A stretch of 64,000 nucleotides of DNA, from assembly GCA_030615175.1 (NCBI GenBank), contig JAUWZX010000002.1, positions 1-64,000 of the forward strand, given 5' to 3'. A program made the translations under genes and the position numbers. The DNA comes from Candidatus Parvarchaeota archaeon (GTDB lineage: Archaea > Nanobdellota > Nanobdellia > WJKC01). The notes beneath the pieces were generated by a model. The model had not been told where the DNA came from and did not search any database. It was given only the letters and a program-made list of their open reading frames with translations. Below are positions 39,523 to 48,971 of the stretch, piece by piece; position 1 is the stretch's first letter, and each line of letters opens with the position of its first letter.

Positions 39523-41676
39523 ATGGCAAACAAAGATAAAGAAATTGAAAGCTTAAAAGAAGCTATAAAGTTTTGGGAAGTTAATGTAGAAGCTGCAAAA
39601 TTAAAAGGTCCTGAAGAATTCAAAGAGGCTAAACGAAAACTTCTTGGACTACAGGGAAGATTAAACAAAGCAATAAAAAAAGGGGAAGAGGGATGGATGA
39701 GAAAAGGCTGGTTGGCAAGGAGGAAGTTAAAAAAGAAGGGAGGAGAAGAATGGGGGGCGTACAAGGAAGGGAAGGAAAAGTATACGGAAGAGAAGAGAGC
39801 AATGAGGCCTGAAAGGGGGAGAGCGCTTTTCGGTTTTGGCGGAGAAGGGCCTAGAAAAGCGAGCGACGTATTACTCAGTCCGGGATTCATAATGTTCTTT
39901 TACATGGCTGCTTTTTTCCTCATAATAATACCCAACCCCATACTCATAGCTGGATTATTCTTCCTCGCTATCGCGTTATTCCTTTCATTTAGGTCAGGAA
40001 ACCAGACTTACACAGTAATGGCTGGAGCAGTCATTGGCGCGATAATAACGAGAGGCTACTTAAGCGGGTTCATACCATTATATGGATTTGATAGATTAAT
40101 AGGATTATTCATGGCAGTTGGTTCAGCATCATTCATGCAGTTAATAACCAAATATGATGAAGACACCCCTTATGAGAAATTAATGGTTGGAGGCTTCGGA
40201 GTCGTAATAGTAATAACTACATTAATTTTTATAACAATGATTGAAACATTTTACCTCATAATCTGGCTTATAAGTATTTTATTATTCTGGACAGCATTGG
40301 TAATGAATTATCCTGAAAAACACCCATTAGGCACTAAAGTATCCAAAATGATTCCACTAATATGCCTTGTGGGCGCTGGAATCTTTTATGGTCTTGCTTA
40401 CGCATTCACTATTGGAGGAGTAATGTTCGGAGGAGTAATTGACACGATAATGCACAGTCTTGGAGGCACGTCAAGCAGTGGAGGAAGCATTTTTGACATG
40501 ATACTAAACCCTAAATTAGCGCTGGCAGCGCAGTTAAAACCCCCAACTGAAAGGGAATACGCGCCAGGAGCAACAGCCCCACCAAACATAGCATTCACAA
40601 CAAGCTTTCAAGCAATACCCTTAACAGGATGCTACGAGCACTCAATTTACACGATAATAGGCAAAATAAAAAACACTGGCACAGCATTCATTGATGATAT
40701 AAGATTAACAATTAAGACTGAAGAAGGAATAAGCAATCCAAGCGTATGTCAAAGCGGAGAAGTAAAGGATTCATTAAAAAAACCTGACGGCGTAGAAGGA
40801 TGCATCTGGCATCAAGGAATCCAGATAGCGCCGGGCTCAACAGTATCAAAATCATGCCTTGCAGGACCAGTTAATGTTCCTACAGGTCTCGAGGAACTCG
40901 TTAATTGGTTCGGTGACATGATATGCCTCCCAAACTGTGACTTTGCTTACCAAGGAGGCGAGGACGTGCTGCCAAGCCACAGATGCTTCTTTGACGTAAC
41001 TGCAAGCACTGCCTTCCACTCGCGCTCAAGACTGCCAATAGAAATAATAGACAACAGCTACGCAAAGAATAAATACTTGCAGGGAACACTGGTTTCAAGT
41101 ATTAGACCATCAACATCAAGCGTTGGGCCAGTAGAGTTCTCGCTTGGAGGGATAGAACAGCCAGTATGGGATAATAATGATGCAGTAACCATGATAGTGT
41201 CAACAGTGAACACTGGCAATGGCGAAGTAAATGAATACTCATCAATATATTTACTGATACCAAAAAACTTGCTTGATGAAGAAGATGGAAAACCAACATG
41301 CAATAATGACGACTGGGTATGCTTTAACTATGAAGGACCAGTCTATGAATACTCTAGCGGGGGCGGAACATGGAAAGACAATGCTGAAGCGTTAAAACAG
41401 TTTGCTGAAGGGGAAGGAGTGGGCAGCATAGAAAACTTTAAACTAACATATGACTCCTCACTAGACAATGAAGTGCTAAAATCAGATTACGCAATATGCT
41501 TTTATAACAAAGGAATTTCAGGAGGATCATTAATGCAGACAGCAACCTGCAACTTGAAGATGAGGCCAAATCCTGAAGGCACGCTAAGAAGAACTGAAAT
41601 AATAAGAGGTGATGTCCTATACACTTACAAAGTCACTAGTGACGCATCATTCGAAGTGAGGGACTGCACGATATGA
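39523..41676 (+). CDS. Polytopic membrane protein with large extracellular domain
   Basis: A 717-aa protein. Residues 1-110 are charged and helical (cytoplasmic coiled-coil-like). About seven or eight membrane helices follow (about 120-320). Residues about 335-717 are a large, cysteine-containing, beta-rich outer domain, with a repeated arrangement of stranded segments resembling adhesion-type repeats. Its ATG is preceded by GAGGAG. The next gene starts inside its stop codon (ATGA overlap). It is probably the membrane core of a complex with the three lipoproteins downstream. Confidence 0.7.
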   Translation: MANKDKEIESLKEAIKFWEVNVEAAKLKGPEEFKEAKRKLLGLQGRLNKAIKKGEEGWMRKGWLARRKLKKKGGEEWGAYKEGKEKYTEEKRAMRPERGRALFGFGGEGPRKASDVLLSPGFIMFFYMAAFFLIIIPNPILIAGLFFLAIALFLSFRSGNQTYTVMAGAVIGAIITRGYLSGFIPLYGFDRLIGLFMAVGSASFMQLITKYDEDTPYEKLMVGGFGVVIVITTLIFITMIETFYLIIWLISILLFWTALVMNYPEKHPLGTKVSKMIPLICLVGAGIFYGLAYAFTIGGVMFGGVIDTIMHSLGGTSSSGGSIFDMILNPKLALAAQLKPPTEREYAPGATAPPNIAFTTSFQAIPLTGCYEHSIYTIIGKIKNTGTAFIDDIRLTIKTEEGISNPSVCQSGEVKDSLKKPDGVEGCIWHQGIQIAPGSTVSKSCLAGPVNVPTGLEELVNWFGDMICLPNCDFAYQGGEDVLPSHRCFFDVTASTAFHSRSRLPIEIIDNSYAKNKYLQGTLVSSIRPSTSSVGPVEFSLGGIEQPVWDNNDAVTMIVSTVNTGNGEVNEYSSIYLLIPKNLLDEEDGKPTCNNDDWVCFNYEGPVYEYSSGGGTWKDNAEALKQFAEGEGVGSIENFKLTYDSSLDNEVLKSDYAICFYNKGISGGSLMQTATCNLKMRPNPEGTLRRTEIIRGDVLYTYKVTSDASFEVRDCTI

Positions 41677-42746
41677 AACACGAATTAATAATGATGGTCA
41701 TTGGAATAATATTAATCAGTGGTTGCACCGGCCTTGAAGGAATAATGAACATGTTCGGCATTAGTGGTGTCGCAACCAAGCAGGAAACAATACTGCAGCC
41801 ACAGCAGGGGCTTGGAGTAACTTCATTCACGATAGCAGTTACTGACATGCTCGCGGACACTTATAACTACGTGCTAATGTCAGTGCGCAACCACGCAGGA
41901 GGCGCAAACGCTAAGAACATAATGGTAAGCCTTGAAAACGTTAAACCATTCCAATTACATGAATGCGATTATGACAGGGACGCGTCAAGCATTAGAACAG
42001 AACTATGCAATCAATTCTACAATGACTTCGGCGTGCCATACAAAGCGCACAAGATAAATGAAATGTTTCCGGACGAGGAAGTGCAATTCTTCTGGAACAT
42101 TAAGGCACCGGACGAAGGTGAGATAGCAAAAATGAAGTATAACCACATCATTTATTACACGCTCTCATATGATTACGCAATGGTAACAACTAAAACAATA
42201 GCAGGAATAAGCCAGGATGAATTCCTAAGGCAAAGTGAAGAAGGACCAGTAACAATAACAGGACAGCAAGTAAGCAGTGCAGGCGAAATAAAATTCACAA
42301 GCACGACGCAGGAACCATTCATATACTTAGAAGGCAGCGGGAAGACTGACATAAACTTAAACTTTGAAATTGAAAACCAGGGCGAAGGCATGGCAACCCC
42401 TGAAACAGAATTAATAATTATCATAAAGAAGCCAGCAGACACGACAATCAATTATAATAATGAAAAAATAACGCAATTCGGCTGGAAAAACGTTAGTGAA
42501 ATGCAAAGCGAGCATGGCAATCTAAGTGAAATATACACTGAACTGGCAAGCAACACTGGCGACCAGTTAATAAGGTCAATATCAAGTGATAACTTGAACA
42601 GCGGGAAGCAGACAGTAAGCGTGCCAATAAAGTTTGATTCAAGCACTTTTCACGAACCGCAAAAGATTTTAACATTTACTGTATACATAACCTATAATTA
42701 TTTAAAAGAAGGGCAAACAACTTTAAGTGTTTACCCAATCAAATAA
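41673..42746 (+). CDS. Surface lipoprotein 1 of three
   Basis: A 357-aa lipoprotein: signal MKHELIMMVIGIILISGC with lipidation Cys18 in the lipobox LISGC. The mature part is beta-rich with a region beginning LNFEIENQGEGMATPETE (about 229), a pattern like CARDB adhesion domains. The start overlaps the membrane protein stop by 4 bp, so the pair is translationally coupled. Confidence 0.72.
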   Translation: MKHELIMMVIGIILISGCTGLEGIMNMFGISGVATKQETILQPQQGLGVTSFTIAVTDMLADTYNYVLMSVRNHAGGANAKNIMVSLENVKPFQLHECDYDRDASSIRTELCNQFYNDFGVPYKAHKINEMFPDEEVQFFWNIKAPDEGEIAKMKYNHIIYYTLSYDYAMVTTKTIAGISQDEFLRQSEEGPVTITGQQVSSAGEIKFTSTTQEPFIYLEGSGKTDINLNFEIENQGEGMATPETELIIIIKKPADTTINYNNEKITQFGWKNVSEMQSEHGNLSEIYTELASNTGDQLIRSISSDNLNSGKQTVSVPIKFDSSTFHEPQKILTFTVYITYNYLKEGQTTLSVYPIK

Positions 42747-42766
42747 TAACAAAGAGTGAAATTCAA

Positions 42767-43777
42767 ATGAAAAAAAAGGATATAATAGCACTAATAACAC
42801 TTGGAGCTTTGACATTAATGATGGGCTGCGCAGGGGCTGGAGGAACACCAACCACTGGAATAGTAATAACAAATGAATTAAGCAGTGAAAGAATGCAGCC
42901 AGGAGGAACAGTGCAGTTAAGGACAAGCGTTAACAACTACTTTGACAATCCACTAAGAACTCCTTTAGGAAAGATAGTCAGGGGGTTCGGAGAATTAACA
43001 TACTCAGCAAATCCTATAAGCATGGGAGCTGAAGTTCAGAACAACCCTAACGCAACTGCAAGAGCGACTTGGACGATAACAATCAGCAGGTCAGCAACAG
43101 GAGGAACAGAGTACACTAACAGAGTAAGACTATGCTTCCAGTACACGCAGACTGCATGGCATGAGATAGGATTAGTAAATAGTTTTGACATTGAAACAAG
43201 CGTTAGCAGCGGAGCAGATACCGGACCAATGAGAATTACTTTCTCAGGACTTGACAACTCGTACATAAGGAATGAACAGATAACGGCAGAAGTCCCGATA
43301 AGCATTGGAATAAAGAATGATTACGCAGGCAGGGTGGGTCCAATGAATCTGCCAGGAGACGTTGTAGCAAACATAACAAAGGTTATAATAAGGATTTATG
43401 ACAGGAACGTTGTGCCTGATAATACTTCACCAGGAACTGTTGAGAAAAGCGGCGTATTCGACATATTAGAAGAATATAACAGTCCAGTAAACGACCCTAA
43501 TGAATTACAAACAGGAGACTTAATATGCAGTAATAAGGACATAGATGTAACTACAGGATACCCAGTGTCATACAAGACAAGTAACGGAAAATACTATGAA
43601 TGCTACATTGAGAACATGACTGTGTTCGGGACAGAAACATTCATTAACGCCAGATTAAATGTGACAAACCTGCTGGAATCAGAGGAAATCATTGAGAAAG
43701 TTGAAGTAGAAATGAATTATGACTACTGCATTGAAAGCACTGACTTCACATTAACAGTGTTCCAGCCTGGTGGTTAA
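42767..43777 (+). CDS. Surface lipoprotein 2 of three
   Basis: A 336-aa lipoprotein: signal MKKKDIIALITLGALTLMMGC with lipidation Cys21 in LMMGC. The mature part is beta-rich, with GGTVQLRTSVNNYFDNP (about 45-61) and a later VPISIGIKNDYAG (about 176-188) looking like paired sandwich domains. Similar overall to lipoproteins 1 and 3, suggesting paralogy. 20 bp after lipoprotein 1. Confidence 0.72.
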   Translation: MKKKDIIALITLGALTLMMGCAGAGGTPTTGIVITNELSSERMQPGGTVQLRTSVNNYFDNPLRTPLGKIVRGFGELTYSANPISMGAEVQNNPNATARATWTITISRSATGGTEYTNRVRLCFQYTQTAWHEIGLVNSFDIETSVSSGADTGPMRITFSGLDNSYIRNEQITAEVPISIGIKNDYAGRVGPMNLPGDVVANITKVIIRIYDRNVVPDNTSPGTVEKSGVFDILEEYNSPVNDPNELQTGDLICSNKDIDVTTGYPVSYKTSNGKYYECYIENMTVFGTETFINARLNVTNLLESEEIIEKVEVEMNYDYCIESTDFTLTVFQPGG

Positions 43778-43779
43778 GT

Positions 43780-44892
43780 TTGAAATCATTTTTTCTTTTA
43801 CTTTTCTTAATTTTCTTAATAACAGTAATTAGCGGCTGCACTCAGGAAAATGGTGTGGTGGACTTGACATCAACACTCTTCGGTCAGGGAAGAGGATTAA
43901 CAATAACTAATTACACAAGCACCCGTAATTCATTAAGGCTTAAGGAAACATCAGAGATTAAAACAGAATACAAGAACATAGGAGGCTTCGAGGCAAAAAA
44001 CGTTTCAGCAATAATTTACGGGTACGGAGAGTTAAGCATAACTAATGAAAGAAGCAGACTGCCTCAAATACTATCAGGGCTTGAGGACTTCATGTTCTGG
44101 ATACTAAAAGCAGATGTTATGGGTTCTGCAATAACAAGTTACACGATTAACTCAAGGATTTATTATAACTATGAATTCGAAGGATTCAAGCAGGTAAGTT
44201 TCATACCAGAAGATTACTTAGGCGATGACCCTGAAATATCAGGCAGTAATAGAATATCTCCATTAACAATTGACGTACAATCAGGAAACCCAATAAGAAC
44301 AATAGCTCAGGATCACGAAGCAAGCACCTGCCCAGACCCATGCGATTATGAATACTGCTATGACGGGATTGATAATGACGGTGATGGTTATACTGACTGC
44401 TTTGACACTGACTGCACACTAACTTGCGGGCAGGGATTCATAATAACAGCAGTTATTAAGAATGAAGGCTTAGGAGACGTTAAGTACAAGGATAACACTG
44501 GCAAGTCATACAAGTTAAATGAAATAACAGTTAAGGTGCCGAATACTTGGAGTCATACATTTGAAATTAAAAAAGACGATGTTGACATCTGGTCCTTTTA
44601 TGATAACACTGATGAAGACGTGAAGGAATACACGCTGAATCATGATTACATAAATGAAACAATGAATGATAATGAATGCGCTATAGGTGAAAGTGACTTG
44701 TGCAATTTACTTATTAACGCAATGCAGGACTTATGGCTGGTAAGGGGTGAGGAAACAAGAATAAAATTGGGATTCAGGAAGCCGTTAGTAAGTGACGTGA
44801 CAATAGATAAAGTAACAGTTCTAGGCGACTTCAGTTACATAATTGATACAAGGGACTTCGGCAGGAGCATTATCATAGGAGTTAATATTTAA
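43780..44892 (+). CDS. Surface lipoprotein 3 of three, with acidic calcium-like loop
   Basis: A 370-aa lipoprotein. TTG 43780 is chosen: it follows GGTGGT and gives a signal (MKSFFLLLFLIFL) ending in the lipobox VISGC with Cys20. The mature part is beta-rich and carries an insert with CPDPCDYEYCYDGIDNDGDG (about 187-206) and TDCFDTDC, an acidic cysteine-flanked loop like extracellular calcium sites. Two bases after lipoprotein 2's stop. It ends the surface operon. Confidence 0.72.
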   Translation: MKSFFLLLFLIFLITVISGCTQENGVVDLTSTLFGQGRGLTITNYTSTRNSLRLKETSEIKTEYKNIGGFEAKNVSAIIYGYGELSITNERSRLPQILSGLEDFMFWILKADVMGSAITSYTINSRIYYNYEFEGFKQVSFIPEDYLGDDPEISGSNRISPLTIDVQSGNPIRTIAQDHEASTCPDPCDYEYCYDGIDNDGDGYTDCFDTDCTLTCGQGFIITAVIKNEGLGDVKYKDNTGKSYKLNEITVKVPNTWSHTFEIKKDDVDIWSFYDNTDEDVKEYTLNHDYINETMNDNECAIGESDLCNLLINAMQDLWLVRGEETRIKLGFRKPLVSDVTIDKVTVLGDFSYIIDTRDFGRSIIIGVNI

Positions 44893-44893
44893 T

Positions 44894-45667
44894 TTAACCA
44901 ATATAACGCGGCTTGACAGCCATTAATTGCTGCTTCCTTAATTCACGGGCAAGGCTGGTCTCTGCCTTAATTTCCTCCTCAATACCCTTAATCTCCTCAT
45001 CCAAATCCTTTAATGACAAGTCAAGACCCAAATACTTAATAAGTACTTTAAGAACTTCACGAGACTCCTTAATTCCAATGTGCTGAGGATAACTCATTGT
45101 TTCAACAAGTAATGAGAAACCTTTAAAACCCATTAATTCACCGATACCGAGAAGCAAACCTGCAGCGCCAACAATTAACTTAATAGTGTCATTACCATCA
45201 AAAACTACTCCTAAAGACTTTAACTCTTTAATGAATGACTCATCAGTGACTACGCCATGAACCTTTGTAATATCAGGAATGCAACCTAAACTGGCGCCGC
45301 CAAGAGTGATTATTAAACTCACACCCAAATCCTTGCTTAACTCGAGTATTAACTTAGTAAGGGCATGACTATCCTTATCAGATGAGGGCTGAATATCGCC
45401 AATAAGCAATATTAATTCCCTGCCATTAGCCTTTGCATGATAAAACTCAACCTTAAATAACTTAATCATTGAATTATCAGTAACCATGACTGAGTTAGGA
45501 AAGGAATCAGAATAAATATTGCATAACTTCACAGCTTTGAACTTCTCAATAAGAAAGTCAACGCAAATCCTTGAAACATTACCAATACCAGGCAAGCCCT
45601 CAATGAGCACTGCATTATCAAACTTCTTAAAATGCTTGGTCTTAACAATTTTATAATTACTTGTCAA
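44894..45667 (-). CDS. PAC2 family protein (proteasome-assembly chaperone-like)
   Basis: A 257-aa protein of the PAC2 family, related to proteasome assembly chaperones. NAVLIEGLPGIGNVSRICVD (about 18-37), LILLIGDIQPSS (about 84-95), and IITLGGASLG (about 118-127) match the family outline. The C-terminal 45 residues are helical. In archaea it often neighbours aIF2-alpha and S27e, as it does here. The frame overlaps the aIF2-alpha gene by 11 bp, so it is co-translated. Confidence 0.88.
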   Translation of the reverse strand: MTSNYKIVKTKHFKKFDNAVLIEGLPGIGNVSRICVDFLIEKFKAVKLCNIYSDSFPNSVMVTDNSMIKLFKVEFYHAKANGRELILLIGDIQPSSDKDSHALTKLILELSKDLGVSLIITLGGASLGCIPDITKVHGVVTDESFIKELKSLGVVFDGNDTIKLIVGAAGLLLGIGELMGFKGFSLLVETMSYPQHIGIKESREVLKVLIKYLGLDLSLKDLDEEIKGIEEEIKAETSLARELRKQQLMAVKPRYIG

Positions 45668-46430
45668 CCTGCCCCACCATCACTCCTAACTTCTTAGCCT
45701 TAATTAATAAATCATTAAGGATTCCGGAATAAGCATTCTCAGCAACCTTGTAATTCCTAGAAATAATACTAAACAAGTACTTAGGACTTCCCAAGTAAGT
45801 AATTTTAACTGAATAATCATTAGAAGACTTAACATTGCTTAATAATTTCTTAATGCGTTCAATCCCGTTGCCCTGATTACAAGTTATCACTAACTTGCGC
45901 TTAATAATAACTTTCACTTGCTCAAGCATTTCAGTAAAGCTTTTCTCAAGCACTGAATGAACGCTTGGCTTAAGCCTTAACTTTGAAATAACAAGCACTC
46001 CATCCTCCTTCATTGCATCATACAATTCTGCAAGACTTCCAAACTCCTCCCTGGCATTCCTAACAATTGACTTAACAACTGAATTCTGAAGCTTTGCTTT
46101 CTTAACAGCGTGCTCGATTAATTTATAAACCCTCTTATTAGTGCGCGCCTCATTAAGCTTCCTCTTCATCTCAATTATCTTAACTCTCTTTAATGAAACA
46201 TCAACCTCTCCTCTAGGATTCACTTTTAATACCTTGCACACGAGTGACTTATCCTCGCTTAAGTGGTCCTTAATGTTGCGCACACCTCTAAGCGAAACTT
46301 CTGAAACGTGAAGCATTCCCTCAACTGACTCATACTCGTCAAGTCGAACAAAAGCGCAGTGAGGCAGCAGCTTCTTAACAGTGCATAGAATTAATTCATC
46401 TTCATCAGGCAATCCTCTTCTCTTAATCAT
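45657..46430 (-). CDS. eif2a: Translation initiation factor aIF2 alpha
   Basis: A 257-aa subunit of the heterotrimeric factor that brings initiator tRNA to the ribosome. N-terminal S1 domain (about 10-80) with CAFVRLDEYESVEGMLHVSE, then a helical domain (about 85-170) and the C-terminal alpha/beta domain that binds the gamma subunit. Overlaps S27e by 4 bp and PAC2 by 11 bp. The usual neighbour Nop10 is not visible here. Confidence 0.94.
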   Translation of the reverse strand: MIKRRGLPDEDELILCTVKKLLPHCAFVRLDEYESVEGMLHVSEVSLRGVRNIKDHLSEDKSLVCKVLKVNPRGEVDVSLKRVKIIEMKRKLNEARTNKRVYKLIEHAVKKAKLQNSVVKSIVRNAREEFGSLAELYDAMKEDGVLVISKLRLKPSVHSVLEKSFTEMLEQVKVIIKRKLVITCNQGNGIERIKKLLSNVKSSNDYSVKITYLGSPKYLFSIISRNYKVAENAYSGILNDLLIKAKKLGVMVGQVDK

Positions 46431-46609
46431 AAAACCTCCTTAACCTTAGCCCTAATAGCTGCCTTGCCTCCCCTGGACTTCACAAGCACCTTGCCGCATT
46501 TAAGGCACTTCACATTGGTTGAAGCCTTCCCGAATATTATCTGCTCATTCTTACAGTTATTACAGATAACCCTGACAAACTTGCTTGTAGGTTCCTTAAT
46601 TAACTTCAT
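46427..46609 (-). CDS. rps27e: Ribosomal protein S27e
   Basis: A 60-aa zinc-ribbon small-subunit protein. CNNC (about 16-19) and CLKC (about 35-38) form the zinc site; the signature SKFVRVICNNCKNEQIIFGKA is seen (quoted in part). The tail GGKAAIRAKVKEVL is typical. It overlaps aIF2-alpha by 4 bp. L44e, often upstream, is replaced here by the GINS gene. Confidence 0.94.
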   Translation of the reverse strand: MKLIKEPTSKFVRVICNNCKNEQIIFGKASTNVKCLKCGKVLVKSRGGKAAIRAKVKEVL

Positions 46610-46618
46610 TTAAATTCC

Positions 46619-47203
46619 TCACCTCATAATTTTAATTGACCCCTGCTTCTCTAAGACAAACATTAAATCCTTTGGTATGTTAGCAACGTCCTCAGCCTTA
46701 AATGGTCCTAAGTTGCCATTCTTCCAAGCGAATACCGGAATGTCCTTTAAAAACCTTACTAAAACGTAAGGATCATCTTGCGGGTTTTGGATTTGTGGAT
46801 TAACTTTATGTTTTTTAAACTTTCCTTTCGCGATGAGTGACGCTTCATGCACTTCAATCAAGTCCCTAACCTGCCTGTAAAAGGATTCCTCCATTACAAG
46901 CATGTTATCACTTAAACCCTGAGCACCCATTTTAATGTCAATGAATGCCTGTTCAATAATTTTCCTGGCGCGCAACTCAAATAATGACTTAAAGCTTGAC
47001 TCAGCATTAAATAATTCCTTCTTAGCGCGCTCCATGACTTTACGGGCAATAATGTTATCATCACTCTTTCCTAAAATCATACTCTTATCCTCCACATAAC
47101 TCAAGTAGCGAGGAATGAAGTCCGAATCCAGCTTAATTAATGCCTTGCTGTCACGCTCTTTGCGCTCAAACTTCCTTATCCCACTATAAGTTAATAAATC
47201 CAT
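46619..47203 (-). CDS. gins51: GINS complex subunit, Gins51-like
   Basis: A 194-aa helical protein of the replicative helicase complex (with MCM and GAN/Cdc45). The A domain, about 1-125, is helical and ends with RQVRDLIEVHE; the small B domain at about 145-190 has the characteristic VRFLKDIPVFAWKNG, then GPFKAEDVANIPKDL. The B domain after the A domain is the Gins51 (Sld5/Psf1-like) order. Immediately downstream of primase, it forms a replication operon. Start well supported by spacing. Confidence 0.82.
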   Translation of the reverse strand: MDLLTYSGIRKFERKERDSKALIKLDSDFIPRYLSYVEDKSMILGKSDDNIIARKVMERAKKELFNAESSFKSLFELRARKIIEQAFIDIKMGAQGLSDNMLVMEESFYRQVRDLIEVHEASLIAKGKFKKHKVNPQIQNPQDDPYVLVRFLKDIPVFAWKNGNLGPFKAEDVANIPKDLMFVLEKQGSIKIMR

Positions 47204-47218
47204 AAAATAAGAAATGAA

Positions 47219-48505
47219 TTAAGTCCTTTTTAAGTCTTTCTTCAGATTCTTACTCTTGCTTAACGCGTAAGTTACAGGATTCTTAATCCTCCTGCAGAAA
47301 TTATCAGGACGGCACACGCCAATACTCTTGTAAAAATTATTGTTAGAGCAGTTAGGAGGAAGCAAACTCCTCTGAGCTTTAGTCCACTTAAGCTGTGACT
47401 CAATATAAGACTCCTTTAAAGGCTTCTGATTAAACTTATTCCAATCACTAATAACTGACTCAATTGATTTCCAGTCATAACCAGTGCATCTGAGGAAGTT
47501 AGTAAGAATGAATAAGGACCTCTTCCTGCCGTCAACCAATCCCCTCCTGATGAGTTCAATGCATGGAGGGAACAATGACTGCGGCACTGCGTGTTCAGGA
47601 AGCACTACTTCATGACTAGGCAAATCCTTCTTCTTCATAATCTCCCTTTCATACCAGTAAAAAGCCTGAGTGAATAATTCTTTAGCATCACCATGCTCAT
47701 TAAGGAATCCCAGTTCAAACTTAACATTCTCAGGTCTTGCCTGCTCCTTAGTGAATGACTCAAGCTCTTCAGGCTTCAAAGGGATTGATGCAAGCCCTGT
47801 CTTCTCGTGAAGAGAATAAGGAAACCTTATTAAGTGCCTTGATGAAATAGCAATAGAATCAATGTCAAGCACCCTGTAAGGCAGGAACTTGCCTTCAGGC
47901 TTTAAGTCCTTAACAGGCAGTCCGGTGCGCTCTGAAACCATCTCAATTGAATCCTTTTCAAGAATCTTCTCAGATAAAAGCCCTAATTCATCTTCAATAA
48001 ACCAGCTTAAGTATTCATTAATAATTCTCGCAGCCTCAGGGAAGTAATCCTTAATAACCTTGCCGCCTACTTTTTCAGGGAATGACTCGAAATTAACGCC
48101 TACATGAAAACCCTTATTACCAGAATACTTAAGTGATGTGTTTTTCACTCCAAGAGTTCGTAAAGTATCAATAAGCAGGCGCGCGCAGATTCGCGAGTAA
48201 TCAAGCACCGGACAGTCAATGTCAAGTATTAAGTCCCAGCCAGTCCTGAACGAATCAAGGTCGCTCCTCTTTAAGTCTCCTTTAAGAACCATTGGGTTAA
48301 CCCAGCGCTCAACAGAAAAATGAAAAGAAGCAGCTCCCCTCCTCACAACACTAATCACTTCATCCTTATAATTAAAAACTTGAGGTCTCTGCCCAAAAGT
48401 GTTAAGGAATCTCGGCACTGCCTCGCGATTCTTAGCAAATTCTAAGAAGAATTCAATGAATTCAGGATTAGAGTAGTACTTAAGGCATTGCGAAGGTCTA
48501 AGCAT
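47219..48505 (-). CDS. priS: DNA primase small (catalytic) subunit PriS
   Basis: A 428-aa archaeo-eukaryotic primase. The catalytic strands show DLILDIDC with the paired Asp, and SGNKGFHVGVNFES with the SGxxGxHV element. The C-terminal part (about 300-428) carries PPCIELIRRG and a cysteine-containing section (CRPDNFCRRI). Longer than the usual 330-400 aa, with an added C-terminal region that resembles a primase-large-subunit-like stretch; this could be a fused domain. Synthesises RNA/DNA primers. Followed by GINS after 15 bp. Confidence 0.88.
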   Translation of the reverse strand: MLRPSQCLKYYSNPEFIEFFLEFAKNREAVPRFLNTFGQRPQVFNYKDEVISVVRRGAASFHFSVERWVNPMVLKGDLKRSDLDSFRTGWDLILDIDCPVLDYSRICARLLIDTLRTLGVKNTSLKYSGNKGFHVGVNFESFPEKVGGKVIKDYFPEAARIINEYLSWFIEDELGLLSEKILEKDSIEMVSERTGLPVKDLKPEGKFLPYRVLDIDSIAISSRHLIRFPYSLHEKTGLASIPLKPEELESFTKEQARPENVKFELGFLNEHGDAKELFTQAFYWYEREIMKKKDLPSHEVVLPEHAVPQSLFPPCIELIRRGLVDGRKRSLFILTNFLRCTGYDWKSIESVISDWNKFNQKPLKESYIESQLKWTKAQRSLLPPNCSNNNFYKSIGVCRPDNFCRRIKNPVTYALSKSKNLKKDLKRT

Positions 48506-48538
48506 GAAATTAATGAAGGGACTTAATTATTAATAAAT

Positions 48539-48928
48539 TTATTCTTCCTCAAGTTCTTCTTCCAAGTCTATTGCCATTGTCAAAGCATCTTCCTTAATCT
48601 TCCTAAATGTTGCTATTATTTTCTTCTTCTTCTGCTTTGTTAATTCAACTCTCAAGTAAGGCTTAGCTGCTTCAAGGAATTCAGCGTAAGTGAGAAAAGC
48701 GTAAGGCATCTTAGCCATACGATCAGAAATGTCCGCGCAAATCTTGCCCAATAACCTGTTCATCTCAACCTTAACGCGCTTCTTAAGCATTTTCTTGCCA
48801 GTATGCTTCCTTATTAAATTAACAACCCTTGCATTAGGAAAAGGCAATGGTTCTTCCTTCTGCTCTTGCTCCTTTCCCTCTTTTTTGGGCTTCGCGTCCA
48901 AAGACGAAGTCTTCTGGATTTTCTTCAT
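48539..48928 (-). CDS. Histone-fold-like protein
   Basis: A 129-aa protein from ATG 48928 (MKKIQKTSS); the frame extends to 49033 but would overlap corA and adds no conserved residues. After a Lys/Glu-rich tail of about 30 residues, FPNARVVNLIRKHTGKKML (about 33-51) followed by VEMNRLLGKICADISDRMAK and a TYAEFLEAAKPY segment resembles the three helices of a histone or CBF/NF-Y fold. That is a pattern match, not certain. Placed between CorA and primase, it would fit a chromatin or replication role. Confidence 0.55.
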   Translation of the reverse strand: MKKIQKTSSLDAKPKKEGKEQEQKEEPLPFPNARVVNLIRKHTGKKMLKKRVKVEMNRLLGKICADISDRMAKMPYAFLTYAEFLEAAKPYLRVELTKQKKKKIIATFRKIKEDALTMAIDLEEELEEE

Positions 48929-48971
48929 ACTTAACTGGGATGCAAACAAGTCTTTTAAAGCTTTTTCCTCC

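Noticed and set aside
39492-39890. Minus-strand frame of 132 codons
   Set aside because: Antisense to the N-terminal coiled-coil part of the 717-aa membrane protein; composition is that of a shadow.
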